Below, one piece after another: positions 19,255 to 28,406 of a DNA stretch of 64,000 nt. Each line of letters opens with the position of its first letter. Within the stretch, counting starts at the first letter, position 1. A model generated the notes under the pieces. The model was not told where the DNA came from and did not search any database. It saw nothing but the letters and a program-made list of their open reading frames with translations. Made by a program: the position numbers and the translations under genes. The stretch is from Nitrososphaerota archaeon (GTDB lineage: Archaea; Thermoproteota; Nitrososphaeria; Nitrososphaerales; Nitrosopumilaceae). The stretch is from assembly GCA_028867675.1 (NCBI GenBank), contig JAGWGA010000005.1:1-64000 (forward strand), written 5' to 3'.

Positions 19255-20265
19255 AATTCCAGATATTCTGACCTCAAAACCATCATCTAATTTACCAATT
19301 CCGTATTTGCAGCCCGTTATTTTTGATGCAACAAAAAGATTTGTCTCTAGGTGTTTTGTAATTTGTTTTACCCTGTATACCGAAGTCTCTTTGACAAGTG
19401 ACAACGGAACCACTAACATGTCAGAAAGACAAAGATCTACACCAAGATTTGATTCTATGAATTTTTTTGCGACTGTTTCACCTAGTCCGCTCAAACTTTT
19501 TTGATATATTCCATCAGAACCAATTACTGAATTTGTGTCATGCGAAAATATCAGAATGGAACATCCTTTATCTAGTGCATTCTCTTCTGTTATAGAAATC
19601 TCGCAATCAAATCCATTTTTATTAAGAATAGCCTTTGCATTTTGAATTTCTTTCTCTACCATATCTTTGGGAATATGTGAATAGGCACACAAGAGTTTTG
19701 CAAAAGTTGTTTTTCTACCAGTAAGCGATATCGAACTTAAATTTTTACAAGGCTGTATTTGTGTCTCAACCAATCCTCCTCCCTTTGGATAATATCCCCG
19801 CCTTTTGATATTGTAAGTGAAATTAATTCCAATTCTTGAAAATGCTTCAGATAAAACATACTTTGTATAGTCAGATGTAGGACTCCAAGGAACATCTGTT
19901 CCGCCAATAATTGATAATTTCAAACTGTTTTTCATAAGTGAGACAGCAGGAATCAATACTTGTAGAATCAACGGAATGCTTCCTGCAGTTCCAATGTCTT
20001 CTTGCAGATCTAAGTTTAATCCCTGAGAGGGAAAAAACTTCAAAGATGTGGAATTCACATAAAGGCCCTCTACTTTAGATTGGCAAATCTTTGACAGAAT
20101 CTTTACTCCAAGCAAATGTTGTGGCCTAAGACCTGGAACCTTTCTGTTCTTTCGAATATTTTCTATCTCAACTGGTTTGCCTGTAATGGCTGAAAAGATA
20201 ACTGCACTTCGAATAATCTGACCTCCGCCTTCGCCAAATCCACCATCTATTTTTATTGGCTCCAT
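19243..20265 (-). CDS. rtcA: RNA 3'-terminal phosphate cyclase
   Basis: IDGGFGEGGGQIIRSAV; RPQHLLGVK; KRRGYYPKGGG. Confidence 0.95.
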   Translation of the reverse strand: MEPIKIDGGFGEGGGQIIRSAVIFSAITGKPVEIENIRKNRKVPGLRPQHLLGVKILSKICQSKVEGLYVNSTSLKFFPSQGLNLDLQEDIGTAGSIPLILQVLIPAVSLMKNSLKLSIIGGTDVPWSPTSDYTKYVLSEAFSRIGINFTYNIKRRGYYPKGGGLVETQIQPCKNLSSISLTGRKTTFAKLLCAYSHIPKDMVEKEIQNAKAILNKNGFDCEISITEENALDKGCSILIFSHDTNSVIGSDGIYQKSLSGLGETVAKKFIESNLGVDLCLSDMLVVPLSLVKETSVYRVKQITKHLETNLFVASKITGCKYGIGKLDDGFEVRISGILNA

Positions 20266-20346
20266 GACTAGCTCGTTAAATCTTGGAATCTAATTAATGA
20301 TGGTAAACCCAGACTATTATATTGATTAACAAACGAATTTGACAAC

Positions 20347-20362
20347 GTAAACTGTAGTTTAC
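20347..20362. repeat. Perfect palindrome gtaaact-gt-agtttac
   Basis: 7-bp arms, 2-nt spacer. Confidence 0.6.
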
Positions 20363-20389
20363 CGTACTAGGTAATGAACAATTAGAATT

Positions 20390-20637
20390 AACTCAGTTTT
20401 GAACTAGTTCATTTTCACGCACGAAATTAGTTCAAAATGAAAGCTCATGAGTGAAAAATTAGTTAAAAATAGTTTAAAATAATTTTCACGAGTAAAAAAT
20501 TGGTTAATTTACGAGTGAAAAATAGTTCAAAAAAGAGATTGTTAACTTTATGAATTGAACTTTAATTTTTAATACTTTGAAGTTAACTATAACTTGTAAA
20601 CAGTCCATGAACTCAATTTTGAACTATAATTCACATT
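20390..20637. repeat. Repeat-rich non-coding region: four imperfect ~24-nt repeats (consensus yaCGAGTGAAAAAtTAGTTcAAAA) flanked by a degenerate direct repeat aactcaRttttgaacta
   Basis: Copies near 20416-20437, 20446-20470, 20487-20510, 20510-20534; flanking copies 20390-20406 and 20610-20626. Confidence 0.65.
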
Positions 20638-20736
20638 GAATCTTGATGACTTGGTTTTGTCATTTTGCAATTGTAAATGATTTTATCAAAACTATCTTTT
20701 CTTGATCAAAATTCATAATGTCAGGTTTACAAAAAT

Positions 20737-20967
20737 TTGTATGTAAAATTAAGAGTAAATACATCTAGAAATTCGGTGTGTTTAAAACCATTTTTAGTTT
20801 GTTTGGCAGTTAGTATGATACAACTAAGATGTCACAATTGTGATCATTTGTGGTTATACAAAGGAAAGAGTTCTTTTTACACTATATGCCCTCGTTGTCG
20901 TTACAACGTTAACATCAAAAAATACACTATCACAAAAACAGGAGTTAAAGAAATAGATGTCAAATAG
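20737..20967 (+). CDS. Small zinc-ribbon protein
   Basis: MIQLRCHNCDHLWLYKGKSSFYTICPRCRYNV; real start may be the internal ATG at 20815. Confidence 0.55.
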   Translation: MYVKLRVNTSRNSVCLKPFLVCLAVSMIQLRCHNCDHLWLYKGKSSFYTICPRCRYNVNIKKYTITKTGVKEIDVK

Positions 20968-21184
20968 AATAAAATCATTAAAAGTTCGTTGCCAATTCTG
21001 TAGGCGTGTAAACCGAACGAAGAATCTAGAGATGGAGCTTCTTTGTAAGATATGTGGAAAATGGGCAAAACATCGCTTTCAAAAACTTGTACTGAGAAAG
21101 GTACATGATCTTTCTAATCATAAATATCTACAGATCCATGAAGTAATTCCTCAGGATGTAGTACAAGAGGAGATTATAGCTTGA
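20957..21184 (+). CDS. Small zinc-finger protein
   Basis: VRCQFCRRVNRTKNLEMELLCKICGKW. Confidence 0.6.
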   Translation: MSNRIKSLKVRCQFCRRVNRTKNLEMELLCKICGKWAKHRFQKLVLRKVHDLSNHKYLQIHEVIPQDVVQEEIIA

Positions 21185-21381
21185 CTGTAGACTTGGGCAT
21201 AGTACAGACTTTACCTCATAAAGATTGGCTTATTCTTGCTTTGGACAAAAAACTGATGAAATCTAATAATGAAAAATCTCTTGAATTTCAGATTAAAATT
21301 GATAATGATGGGAAATTAATTCTGTTTGGCCCTCGGATAATAGAACCAAACAGAACAGGAGTTAATCTTGATAACAACTAA
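21181..21381 (+). CDS. Small hypothetical protein
   Basis: Overlaps upstream gene stop; TTG start. Confidence 0.5.
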   Translation: MTVDLGIVQTLPHKDWLILALDKKLMKSNNEKSLEFQIKIDNDGKLILFGPRIIEPNRTGVNLDNN

Positions 21382-21523
21382 TTTGCTTTTAATCACACCG
21401 AATCAATTCTCCTTTTTTCCTAAAGTAAAACGAGTATTAGAAATTGAATCTGATGAACGATATTTCCAAAATTGTGAAGATGAATATTATGAACTGATTG
21501 AATCAAGGGAAGAAGATTTCTGA
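21368..21523 (+). CDS. Small acidic hypothetical protein (51 aa)
   Basis: TTG start; ITTNLLLITPNQFSFFPKVKRVLEIESDERYFQNCEDEYYELIESREEDF*; overlaps both neighbouring ORFs. Confidence 0.45.
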   Translation: MITTNLLLITPNQFSFFPKVKRVLEIESDERYFQNCEDEYYELIESREEDF

Positions 21524-23148
21524 TGCATTGGCAATGTGTTTCATGCGACAACAAATCTGCTAAACTTGATGATATTAAATTTGATTCTTGTAAACAAAAT
21601 AATCATAAAATTATGAAAATGCTGTCTCCTTCTGAAGCTAGATCTATTATTAAAAATACTACAAGAGAATCTCCATCAAAATTAATCTATGAATTCATAA
21701 AAACTAGAATTAAAAAATTAATAGTATCTGATAATGATTCTTCCCAAGTATTTGCTCTAGTTGAAAATAATCATAATGAAATTCTTGATCTTTCTAATGG
21801 TAAGGCAAAAGATTGGATTCGATACATGTACTATGAAGAAACTGGTGAAAATCATTCAGATGATGCTTATAAGAACGTCATTTCGTTACTTAGAAGTCAA
21901 GCAATCCATAGTGGAACTATTCACGAACCAATCTACAACAGAATAGCTATGGTTGGTGATACCATCTATTATGATCTAGTTACTACTGATTGGAAATTTG
22001 TTAAGATCACAAAAGAATCTGTAGAGATAGTAAATTATAACAAAAATATGCCTACTTTTGTAAGAAAACAACAACAGAAAGAACAGGTAAAACCGTTATC
22101 AGATGAAAGAGATGCTTTAGACGAGCTAGTAAAACTACTACGAATTCAAGAAAAAGACAGGCAAATATTCAAAGTACATCTTGTATCCATGTTTCTAGAA
22201 GCTTACCCAGTTCCTTTAATGACCATTCTGGGAGAACATGGAAGTATCAAAACTACCATAGCCAAATCTGTTAAACGGATCATAGATCCTTCAGGTGAAA
22301 ATATTTCTTCATTACCTACTAAAATTGAAGATCTAATTCTGCATCTTGCAAATAGATACTTAGCAAATTTTGATAATGTATCTAGCATCAATGATGAAAT
22401 ATCAGATATTCTTTGTAAGGCTATTACAGGTGAAGGACAGTCAAAAAGAAAACTATACACTGATGCAGATGAGATAATTCTAAACTATAGAAGAAAGCTA
22501 ATAGTTAATGGAATATTTCCATATCTTGATCGAACTGATTTAAGAGATAGAATGATTCGTTATGAAACTTTACCGATAAAAGATTCAGAAAGAATGAGTG
22601 AAGGAGAATTCAATAAACATATGACAGAAATATTACCTTATGTGATGAATCAAATCTTCCAGAGTATCCAGAAAACTCTGTCATCTTATGATCATGTCAA
22701 AAATGAAATAAAACACCATTCAAGAATGGCAGATTTTACAGATTATGGAGAATGTATTTCTAGAACGTTAAACTATACACCATTTTCATTTGTTGAATCT
22801 TATAAACAAAAAATTGAAAATGATATTTTAGATATTGTAGAATCATATCCGATAATTCAACTAATAGAAATAATAATGAAGGAAAGAACTCGATATGAAA
22901 AAACAGTTTCAGAATTCTATAGAGAAATCAATAGCTTAGCAGCAATAGAAGAAATAGATGTAGATTCTAAGAAGAGAATCAGATTTCCTTCATCAGCTAA
23001 TAAGGTAAAATCTCATATTGAGAGAATAAAACCAAATCTACGTTCATTAGGATTTGAGGTAGATATTCAGCCATACCAAAAGCGAGATGGTAGATACCCA
23101 CGGGGCAGTCATACTATTATCATATCCAGACCTACTTTAGATATCTAA
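21523..23148 (+). CDS. Mobile-element AAA+/SF3-like ATPase (plasmid/phage primase-helicase type) with N-terminal Zn motif
   Basis: CVSCDNKS...C; Walker A-like GEHGSIKTT; Walker B/sensor region YLANFDNVSSINDEISDILCKAITGEGQSKRKLYTDADEIILNYRRKLIVNGI. Confidence 0.7.
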   Translation: MHWQCVSCDNKSAKLDDIKFDSCKQNNHKIMKMLSPSEARSIIKNTTRESPSKLIYEFIKTRIKKLIVSDNDSSQVFALVENNHNEILDLSNGKAKDWIRYMYYEETGENHSDDAYKNVISLLRSQAIHSGTIHEPIYNRIAMVGDTIYYDLVTTDWKFVKITKESVEIVNYNKNMPTFVRKQQQKEQVKPLSDERDALDELVKLLRIQEKDRQIFKVHLVSMFLEAYPVPLMTILGEHGSIKTTIAKSVKRIIDPSGENISSLPTKIEDLILHLANRYLANFDNVSSINDEISDILCKAITGEGQSKRKLYTDADEIILNYRRKLIVNGIFPYLDRTDLRDRMIRYETLPIKDSERMSEGEFNKHMTEILPYVMNQIFQSIQKTLSSYDHVKNEIKHHSRMADFTDYGECISRTLNYTPFSFVESYKQKIENDILDIVESYPIIQLIEIIMKERTRYEKTVSEFYREINSLAAIEEIDVDSKKRIRFPSSANKVKSHIERIKPNLRSLGFEVDIQPYQKRDGRYPRGSHTIIISRPTLDI

Positions 23149-23154
23149 AAAGAA

Positions 23155-23231
23155 CCTCTGTCATCTCTGTCAGAAATACTCTAGGCTAGGAATAAAATAG
23201 GATTGACAGACGTGGCAGAAATGGCAGAGAT
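23155..23231. repeat. Inverted pair of tandem short iterons
   Basis: cctctgtcatctctgtcagaa (23155-23175) versus ttgacagacgtggcagaaatggcagagat (23203-23231), whose reverse complement is atctctgccatttctgccacgtctgtcaa. Confidence 0.65.
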
Positions 23232-23251
23232 AGTTTTAGAATGAATGAATT

Positions 23252-24196
23252 GTGTTTAAGAAATTTATTCACAGTAGCGCTAATAAAGTACGTAATCATA
23301 CATCCCTCATGACATATGATATTGATATTTTCAAACAAGATTTGGATGCAATTCAAAAGGCACTCCTAGATGACAATCTTGATGGGATAAACATCTTCGC
23401 AAACCGAATTATGAGTAATGCATTCATTATGAGTAGTAGAGAATTTGTATTGCCCGCATTAATGATAAAAGATTTAGATATTTTCCTTTTACAATTAAAA
23501 CAAATACCAAAGGTAAAATCATTTGCAGCCGCAAAAAGTTCTCTTAAATTATTTATTTCACAAGTTGATAAAATTATAGAATCTAAGGATTTTCAAAATG
23601 ATGCATTATGGAAATCATATCATACGTCATTAGGAATTCTTCGAAAATATCTTCTACCAGAAAATGAAAAGGATTCATATGATAAAGAAGATACCGAGTT
23701 TACTAAACAAGCATTTGATATGCTAGTAAAATATCTTGAAAAAAATAAAGAATTTTTAAAAAGACCAAATTATATTCTTAAGAGTATTTTATTGGAAATG
23801 AATAGATTTTATCAAGAATTTGGCATCGATGAAAGAGATGTCAAAGCTCGAATGTTAATAGTAGTAATAAACTACATTTATGATTATATTGAAAAATCTG
23901 ATTTGACAGATGAAAAAATTAGATCAGAAGTAGAAATTTCTCTCATTCCATTTGTTGACAAAATCATTCATACCTTAGAACCAGTAGAAATTCAGCAACC
24001 GGATATCGACAACCTGATTGTAGATATAATCATGCTTTGGAGAGATCAATTTCTTAGATATGGTGAATTACTTACACTACCAACAGAAACCCCCAATAGA
24101 AGAAGTGGTAGGCTAAATTTACCAGAGGAAACAAAGGATAAAATTTCAAAACTCATTACGCAAGGGCTTGAGGATCAAATAAGGAAAGCAAAATAG
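23252..24196 (+). CDS. Hypothetical predicted all-helical protein (314 aa), first gene of SIR2 operon
   Basis: GTG start; no recognised motif; 3 nt between its stop and next ATG. Confidence 0.65.
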   Translation: MFKKFIHSSANKVRNHTSLMTYDIDIFKQDLDAIQKALLDDNLDGINIFANRIMSNAFIMSSREFVLPALMIKDLDIFLLQLKQIPKVKSFAAAKSSLKLFISQVDKIIESKDFQNDALWKSYHTSLGILRKYLLPENEKDSYDKEDTEFTKQAFDMLVKYLEKNKEFLKRPNYILKSILLEMNRFYQEFGIDERDVKARMLIVVINYIYDYIEKSDLTDEKIRSEVEISLIPFVDKIIHTLEPVEIQQPDIDNLIVDIIMLWRDQFLRYGELLTLPTETPNRRSGRLNLPEETKDKISKLITQGLEDQIRKAK

Positions 24197-24199
24197 ATT

Positions 24200-25201
24200 A
24201 TGAAGAAGACTAGTCATAGACCAAATCAGCAATATCTCTTGCGAAGCATAGTAAGCGATTTACAATCTGCTAATTCCGATATGGGAGTAGATGAAATTCT
24301 ATCCCTCATTCCAGACGCAATAGAAGAATTATTGCCAAAAATACTATTCGGTATTAGATTATCAAAGCGCACATTTTCACCATATGAATTTAGACTAAGA
24401 GAAATGAGGATTCACCGAAAACGTGGGATGCTTCAAGAAAGGTTTGAACATCTCGAGGAATCAGACCCCGAATTAATAATAAGCGCTTCTAGAGCGGCAT
24501 TAAACGAAATTACTGATAGTGCATCAGTTTACTATGGAACTCATCATCTTACTAATTCTAATGTATTGCCAATTGAATATAATGTACAAAATGAAATGAT
24601 GTATGCAGCTAGATCGTCAATTACTGAAACTGAATCATACCATATTGCAAGAAAATACGATATTTCTAAAGAAATTGTAACACCAATACGCAAGACTAAA
24701 TTTAAAACTGCTTCATTTAGTCTAGAAGAAGAGATTTCAAGACCCAACCAAGGATTGCCAAAAATTCATACTTTACATGGAGTATTACAAAAGGTACAAG
24801 CAAAAACTTCTGCAAGTGAATTTCTTGCTATTGAAGACATGTTAGACATAGATCATCTCACAAAATCCCGTAAATTAGAACCATCTGAAATATCACTCAC
24901 AAATAAAATTTTATCAGATGACATTAAGCGAAGAAATGATAAATATGATTGTGATTGTGTTGATGAACTTTACAAGAACAGCGAAATTATCCCAATCAGT
25001 CAGCGATTGACAAAACCGAATAAAAACGACAAAATAGCAAAAATAAAAGAGGGAGTGAGAGCAATAATTTTAGACGAGTATGTAAGATTCAAAAAAATAA
25101 AAAACGCTGAATTTTTAGATGGAAAAATTAACTATGATGAATATCAGGAAAAAATAACACAATATGTCAGACAAGTCGCAGAAGCTTGGCCCTCTGGATA
25201 A
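24200..25201 (+). CDS. Hypothetical protein (333 aa), second gene of SIR2 operon
   Basis: Long ORF, C-terminus overlaps the SIR2 gene by 38 nt. Confidence 0.65.
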   Translation: MKKTSHRPNQQYLLRSIVSDLQSANSDMGVDEILSLIPDAIEELLPKILFGIRLSKRTFSPYEFRLREMRIHRKRGMLQERFEHLEESDPELIISASRAALNEITDSASVYYGTHHLTNSNVLPIEYNVQNEMMYAARSSITETESYHIARKYDISKEIVTPIRKTKFKTASFSLEEEISRPNQGLPKIHTLHGVLQKVQAKTSASEFLAIEDMLDIDHLTKSRKLEPSEISLTNKILSDDIKRRNDKYDCDCVDELYKNSEIIPISQRLTKPNKNDKIAKIKEGVRAIILDEYVRFKKIKNAEFLDGKINYDEYQEKITQYVRQVAEAWPSG

Positions 25202-26141
25202 CAAGCTAGAGATCTTCAGATCCACTACAAAGGATTACCTAGTGAGTGAACTGAAGGAATTATCACTAAATCCAGATCAATTGACATCAGTGTTAGAGAA
25301 GTCTATTGATGAAGCAATAAAAGATACAACCAAGAGAATGATACAGAGTAAAGACTTTTCACGTGGAATGCGTTTCTGGCAACGTGATTTAGAAGAATCA
25401 GCATGGCTTTATGTACAAGCAGTATTAGCACAAGGATCTAAAATCAATAATCTACGAGAACATATCAAATCATATGGCTCTGTATTCATCGTAGGTGCAG
25501 GACTTTCTTTCGAAAGTGGACTTCCTCTTATTAGTGTCCTAGAAAGTTTACTTGAATTTTGTAGTTCGAAGAATTATGTGGAATTACAAGGAAATAATGC
25601 AAATGTACTAAAACTCAAAAATGAATTTAGAAGAATTTGTTTAGACAAGAAACCTACAATCTCACATCTTGAGATATCCGAACATTTTCCAGATAAAATA
25701 TGGGAAATTGTTTGTCTGAATTGGGATAATCTCATCGAAGCTGCAGCACAAAGCAAGAGCAAACACATATCTAAAATAAATCAGGAAGTGAATCCCATTA
25801 CAGAACAAAATCATCTGTGGAAATTCCATGGTGATGTGGATATGATCAGTACTGATAATATCAAGGGAAGGGGAGGATGGGTTTTTCCATCAGACGGAGG
25901 TTTTGTCTTAAATTGTTTCCTAAAATATATTCAGGATACAAAAATAACAGAAAAACTGTTTACTTTAGTAATAGTTGGATACAGTGAAAGCGATGAGAAT
26001 GTTTACGAACAAGTGATAAAATTATTTGAACATTCACCTAAGCGCCCTACATTTAGAATAGTTCTTGACTTGAAGAAATTACATGATGCAAAGTATATTG
26101 TAGGGCCTTCTGATTATATTTTACCCAAGATCCTAAACTAA
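25164..26141 (+). CDS. SIR2-domain protein, candidate NADase effector
   Basis: VFIVGAGLSFESGLPLISVLE (NAD-binding GAGxS), LNWDNLIEAAA (NxD), LWKFHGDVD (catalytic-type His), LVIVGYSESDENV. Confidence 0.8.
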   Translation: MSDKSQKLGPLDNKLEIFRSTTKDYLVSELKELSLNPDQLTSVLEKSIDEAIKDTTKRMIQSKDFSRGMRFWQRDLEESAWLYVQAVLAQGSKINNLREHIKSYGSVFIVGAGLSFESGLPLISVLESLLEFCSSKNYVELQGNNANVLKLKNEFRRICLDKKPTISHLEISEHFPDKIWEIVCLNWDNLIEAAAQSKSKHISKINQEVNPITEQNHLWKFHGDVDMISTDNIKGRGGWVFPSDGGFVLNCFLKYIQDTKITEKLFTLVIVGYSESDENVYEQVIKLFEHSPKRPTFRIVLDLKKLHDAKYIVGPSDYILPKILN

Positions 26142-26214
26142 AAACATCAATCCTATTAATAAAAAATTAGATTAATTCCTATGATCTTCTGTATAATACT
26201 GATATACATCAAAT

Positions 26215-26601
26215 ATGAGTATGAAATTGATGCAACAACCAACAAAATTTTTAATTGTTTTTGTATTGAGCATTGTGGCAGGCATTATAATTGAATCTAT
26301 GATTGACTATGCTTACGGGATAAATTGGAAAAATGCCAAACCTGAAGATTTCTTCACAGGAATCACCTCACTATATTCTGGATACATGACATTCTACATG
26401 TTCTTGATATTGTCTATGTTTCTATCTCTCATCCTTACGGTTATTCCATACTTTACTTCAAAATTTCCAGATTCTAAATATATTCCAAAAATTAATAATA
26501 ATACTACAGTAATTCCGATTATCAGAGGCGTAACTTTTGGCTTTGGACTTATGATCTTATATCACTTATTCACAAAAGGATTACCAAAATTATTTATCTA
26601 G
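26215..26601 (+). CDS. Small membrane protein (3 TM)
   Basis: Hydrophobic segments. Confidence 0.55.
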   Translation: MSMKLMQQPTKFLIVFVLSIVAGIIIESMIDYAYGINWKNAKPEDFFTGITSLYSGYMTFYMFLILSMFLSLILTVIPYFTSKFPDSKYIPKINNNTTVIPIIRGVTFGFGLMILYHLFTKGLPKLFI

Positions 26602-26625
26602 TATTAAGATCGAAGATTATATCGC

Positions 26626-27768
26626 TCACGGTTTAAGCATCATTTCCTGTTTTTCTGTTAGCTTAAAACCAAATTTTTCACAAAACTCCATAATTGACTT
26701 GTAATCCTCTTTGATCATATTGAGATCCTTCTCTATCTTGGCGTAATCTGAAATTGTAAGATAAGGTTCAGCTTTTAGATACATTTCTCGTCTTTTTTCT
26801 TCTGTCTGCAGATAGTATGTATCAAGATAGAAATGATGACCCATCAAGGCCTCTGCAAAATCTCTTCCTACTGTATCGCCTACAGTAGTTCTGAAATACT
26901 TTCTAAAAGCATGAAAATGTATCATTCTTCTACCATTTTCATTTAATCTACTTAATTCTGGTATTTTCTGAATATGTCTAGCTAATGTAGTCAACAAGGT
27001 ACATTCAGCAATATACATAGGAGTGCATCTGAATTCTCTTCCTTGCTTCTTAGATTTGCTCTGATATTCTTCATTTTGTGTACGTAGTGTACCAAAAATT
27101 ATCTCATCTGATATTGCTAAGTTATTTTCACTTTCCTTCCAAGAGAAGACCCTTTTGAGATAATCCTTCAGTGCTATTGTTGCTTCAGTTGTTAAAAATG
27201 TCTCTCTCTGTTCCTTTGTTTTTGTAATCTCTGCTCTTATCTTGACCTTGGTAGGTTTTGAATTAAAGTCAATATCTGAAACTTTTATCTGTACTAGCTC
27301 ACCTACTCTGATTCCGCTTGCAACAGCAAACAGTACTGCAGTCTGAAGCTTAACCGGAAGATTTCGTAATAGTCTAACTAAGATCTCTTTGGTAAGTGGT
27401 TCTTCTCTATGCCTACGTTCTTTTGGAAGTTTTACTCTTTTTTTGAACTCTTCAGAATAGATCTTGACATCTTCATGCCAAAGAAAACCTTTGGTAGATG
27501 CCATCCAGAGATGTATTGATGGCGGCTGTTTTCCATTCTTATCTAAATAAGTTACAAACTCTCCTAATATTCTATAAACATCGAGCTTTCCACTCTTGAT
27601 ATTCTCTATGATGTTAACTACAGTTGATTGATGATTTTCTAATACGAATTGCTTGAAGTGATTAAGACCAATCTTATAGGTGTGAACCGTTCCAACACTG
27701 TGTGATATTGCATAAAGTGAATCAAGGTATGCAGAAAAAAGAGTATCATCATTTTTTGGGCTTGACAC
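26626..27768 (-). CDS. Tyrosine recombinase/integrase
   Basis: SGIRVGELVQIKVSD (R), TKTKEQRETF (K), HAFRKYF (HxxR), MGHHFYLDTYYLQ (H..Y). Confidence 0.9.
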   Translation of the reverse strand: MSSPKNDDTLFSAYLDSLYAISHSVGTVHTYKIGLNHFKQFVLENHQSTVVNIIENIKSGKLDVYRILGEFVTYLDKNGKQPPSIHLWMASTKGFLWHEDVKIYSEEFKKRVKLPKERRHREEPLTKEILVRLLRNLPVKLQTAVLFAVASGIRVGELVQIKVSDIDFNSKPTKVKIRAEITKTKEQRETFLTTEATIALKDYLKRVFSWKESENNLAISDEIIFGTLRTQNEEYQSKSKKQGREFRCTPMYIAECTLLTTLARHIQKIPELSRLNENGRRMIHFHAFRKYFRTTVGDTVGRDFAEALMGHHFYLDTYYLQTEEKRREMYLKAEPYLTISDYAKIEKDLNMIKEDYKSIMEFCEKFGFKLTEKQEMMLKP

Positions 27769-27869
27769 GAACAGACAAGCCTAGAAAATCTAGTTAAACA
27801 CACCGATTAACCAAATAGCCGCATTTGGTATATGATGGTTTTTTAAACAAGTGTAACAAGATCTCGACA

Positions 27870-28367
27870 ATGGATGGTCTTTTGATTGGTAGATTTCAAC
27901 CGTTTCACAAGGGACACTTGGCAGCTGTAGATTTTGCATTATCAAAGATTGAAAATCTATGGATTGGAATTGGAAGCTCAAACAAGAGCAATGAAAAAAG
28001 AAATCCATTTACCGCAGATGAACGAAAAGAAATGGTTCTCTCTTCCCTTGGTCCTGAGAGACTAAAAAGAGTCCAGATATTCTATGTTCCAGATACTGGT
28101 GATCATGACAAGTGGACTTTACATGTTGATTCTATTGTTCCAAAGTATGATGTAGTTTTTTCAAATGATGACTTTACTATTACATTATACAAAAAAAGAG
28201 AGAAAACCGTCATTGAGGTTCCTCTGTTGGAGCGAGATATGATATCTGGAACAAATATTCGTGAAATGATCTCTAGTGGAAAAGATTGGTCCGATCTTGT
28301 TCCTGAAGGAACTAAAAATGTGCTCTTAAAAATAGACGCAAAAACTAGGCTTTCCAAGATTCTTTAA
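27870..28367 (+). CDS. Nicotinamide-nucleotide adenylyltransferase (archaeal type)
   Basis: ORF 27825-28367, start MDGLLIGRFQPFHKGHLAAV at 27870; GxFxPxHxGH and SGTNIREMISSG (ISSTxxR-type). Confidence 0.92.
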   Translation: MDGLLIGRFQPFHKGHLAAVDFALSKIENLWIGIGSSNKSNEKRNPFTADERKEMVLSSLGPERLKRVQIFYVPDTGDHDKWTLHVDSIVPKYDVVFSNDDFTITLYKKREKTVIEVPLLERDMISGTNIREMISSGKDWSDLVPEGTKNVLLKIDAKTRLSKIL

Positions 28368-28406
28368 TTATAAATAGCGGTTAACTTTCTCAAAAGTTGA
28401 ACTTAT

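Larger units (their letters stand above)
20290..27790. mobile_element. Probable integrated plasmid/satellite-like element: repeat region, replication operon, SIR2 operon, tyrosine recombinase
   Basis: Accessory genes between core rtcA and NMN adenylyltransferase, integrase at the right edge; att repeats not identified, boundaries approximate. Confidence 0.6.

Noticed and set aside
20400-20540. CRISPR array hypothesis for the repeated gtgaaaaattagtt units
   Set aside because: Repeats are imperfect, spacing is irregular and no Cas genes are present.
20266-27870. Search by eye for att direct repeats at the ends of the first element (gattaac, tgatggt shared near both ends)
   Set aside because: Shared words are only 7 bp in AT-rich sequence, expected by chance; boundaries left approximate.
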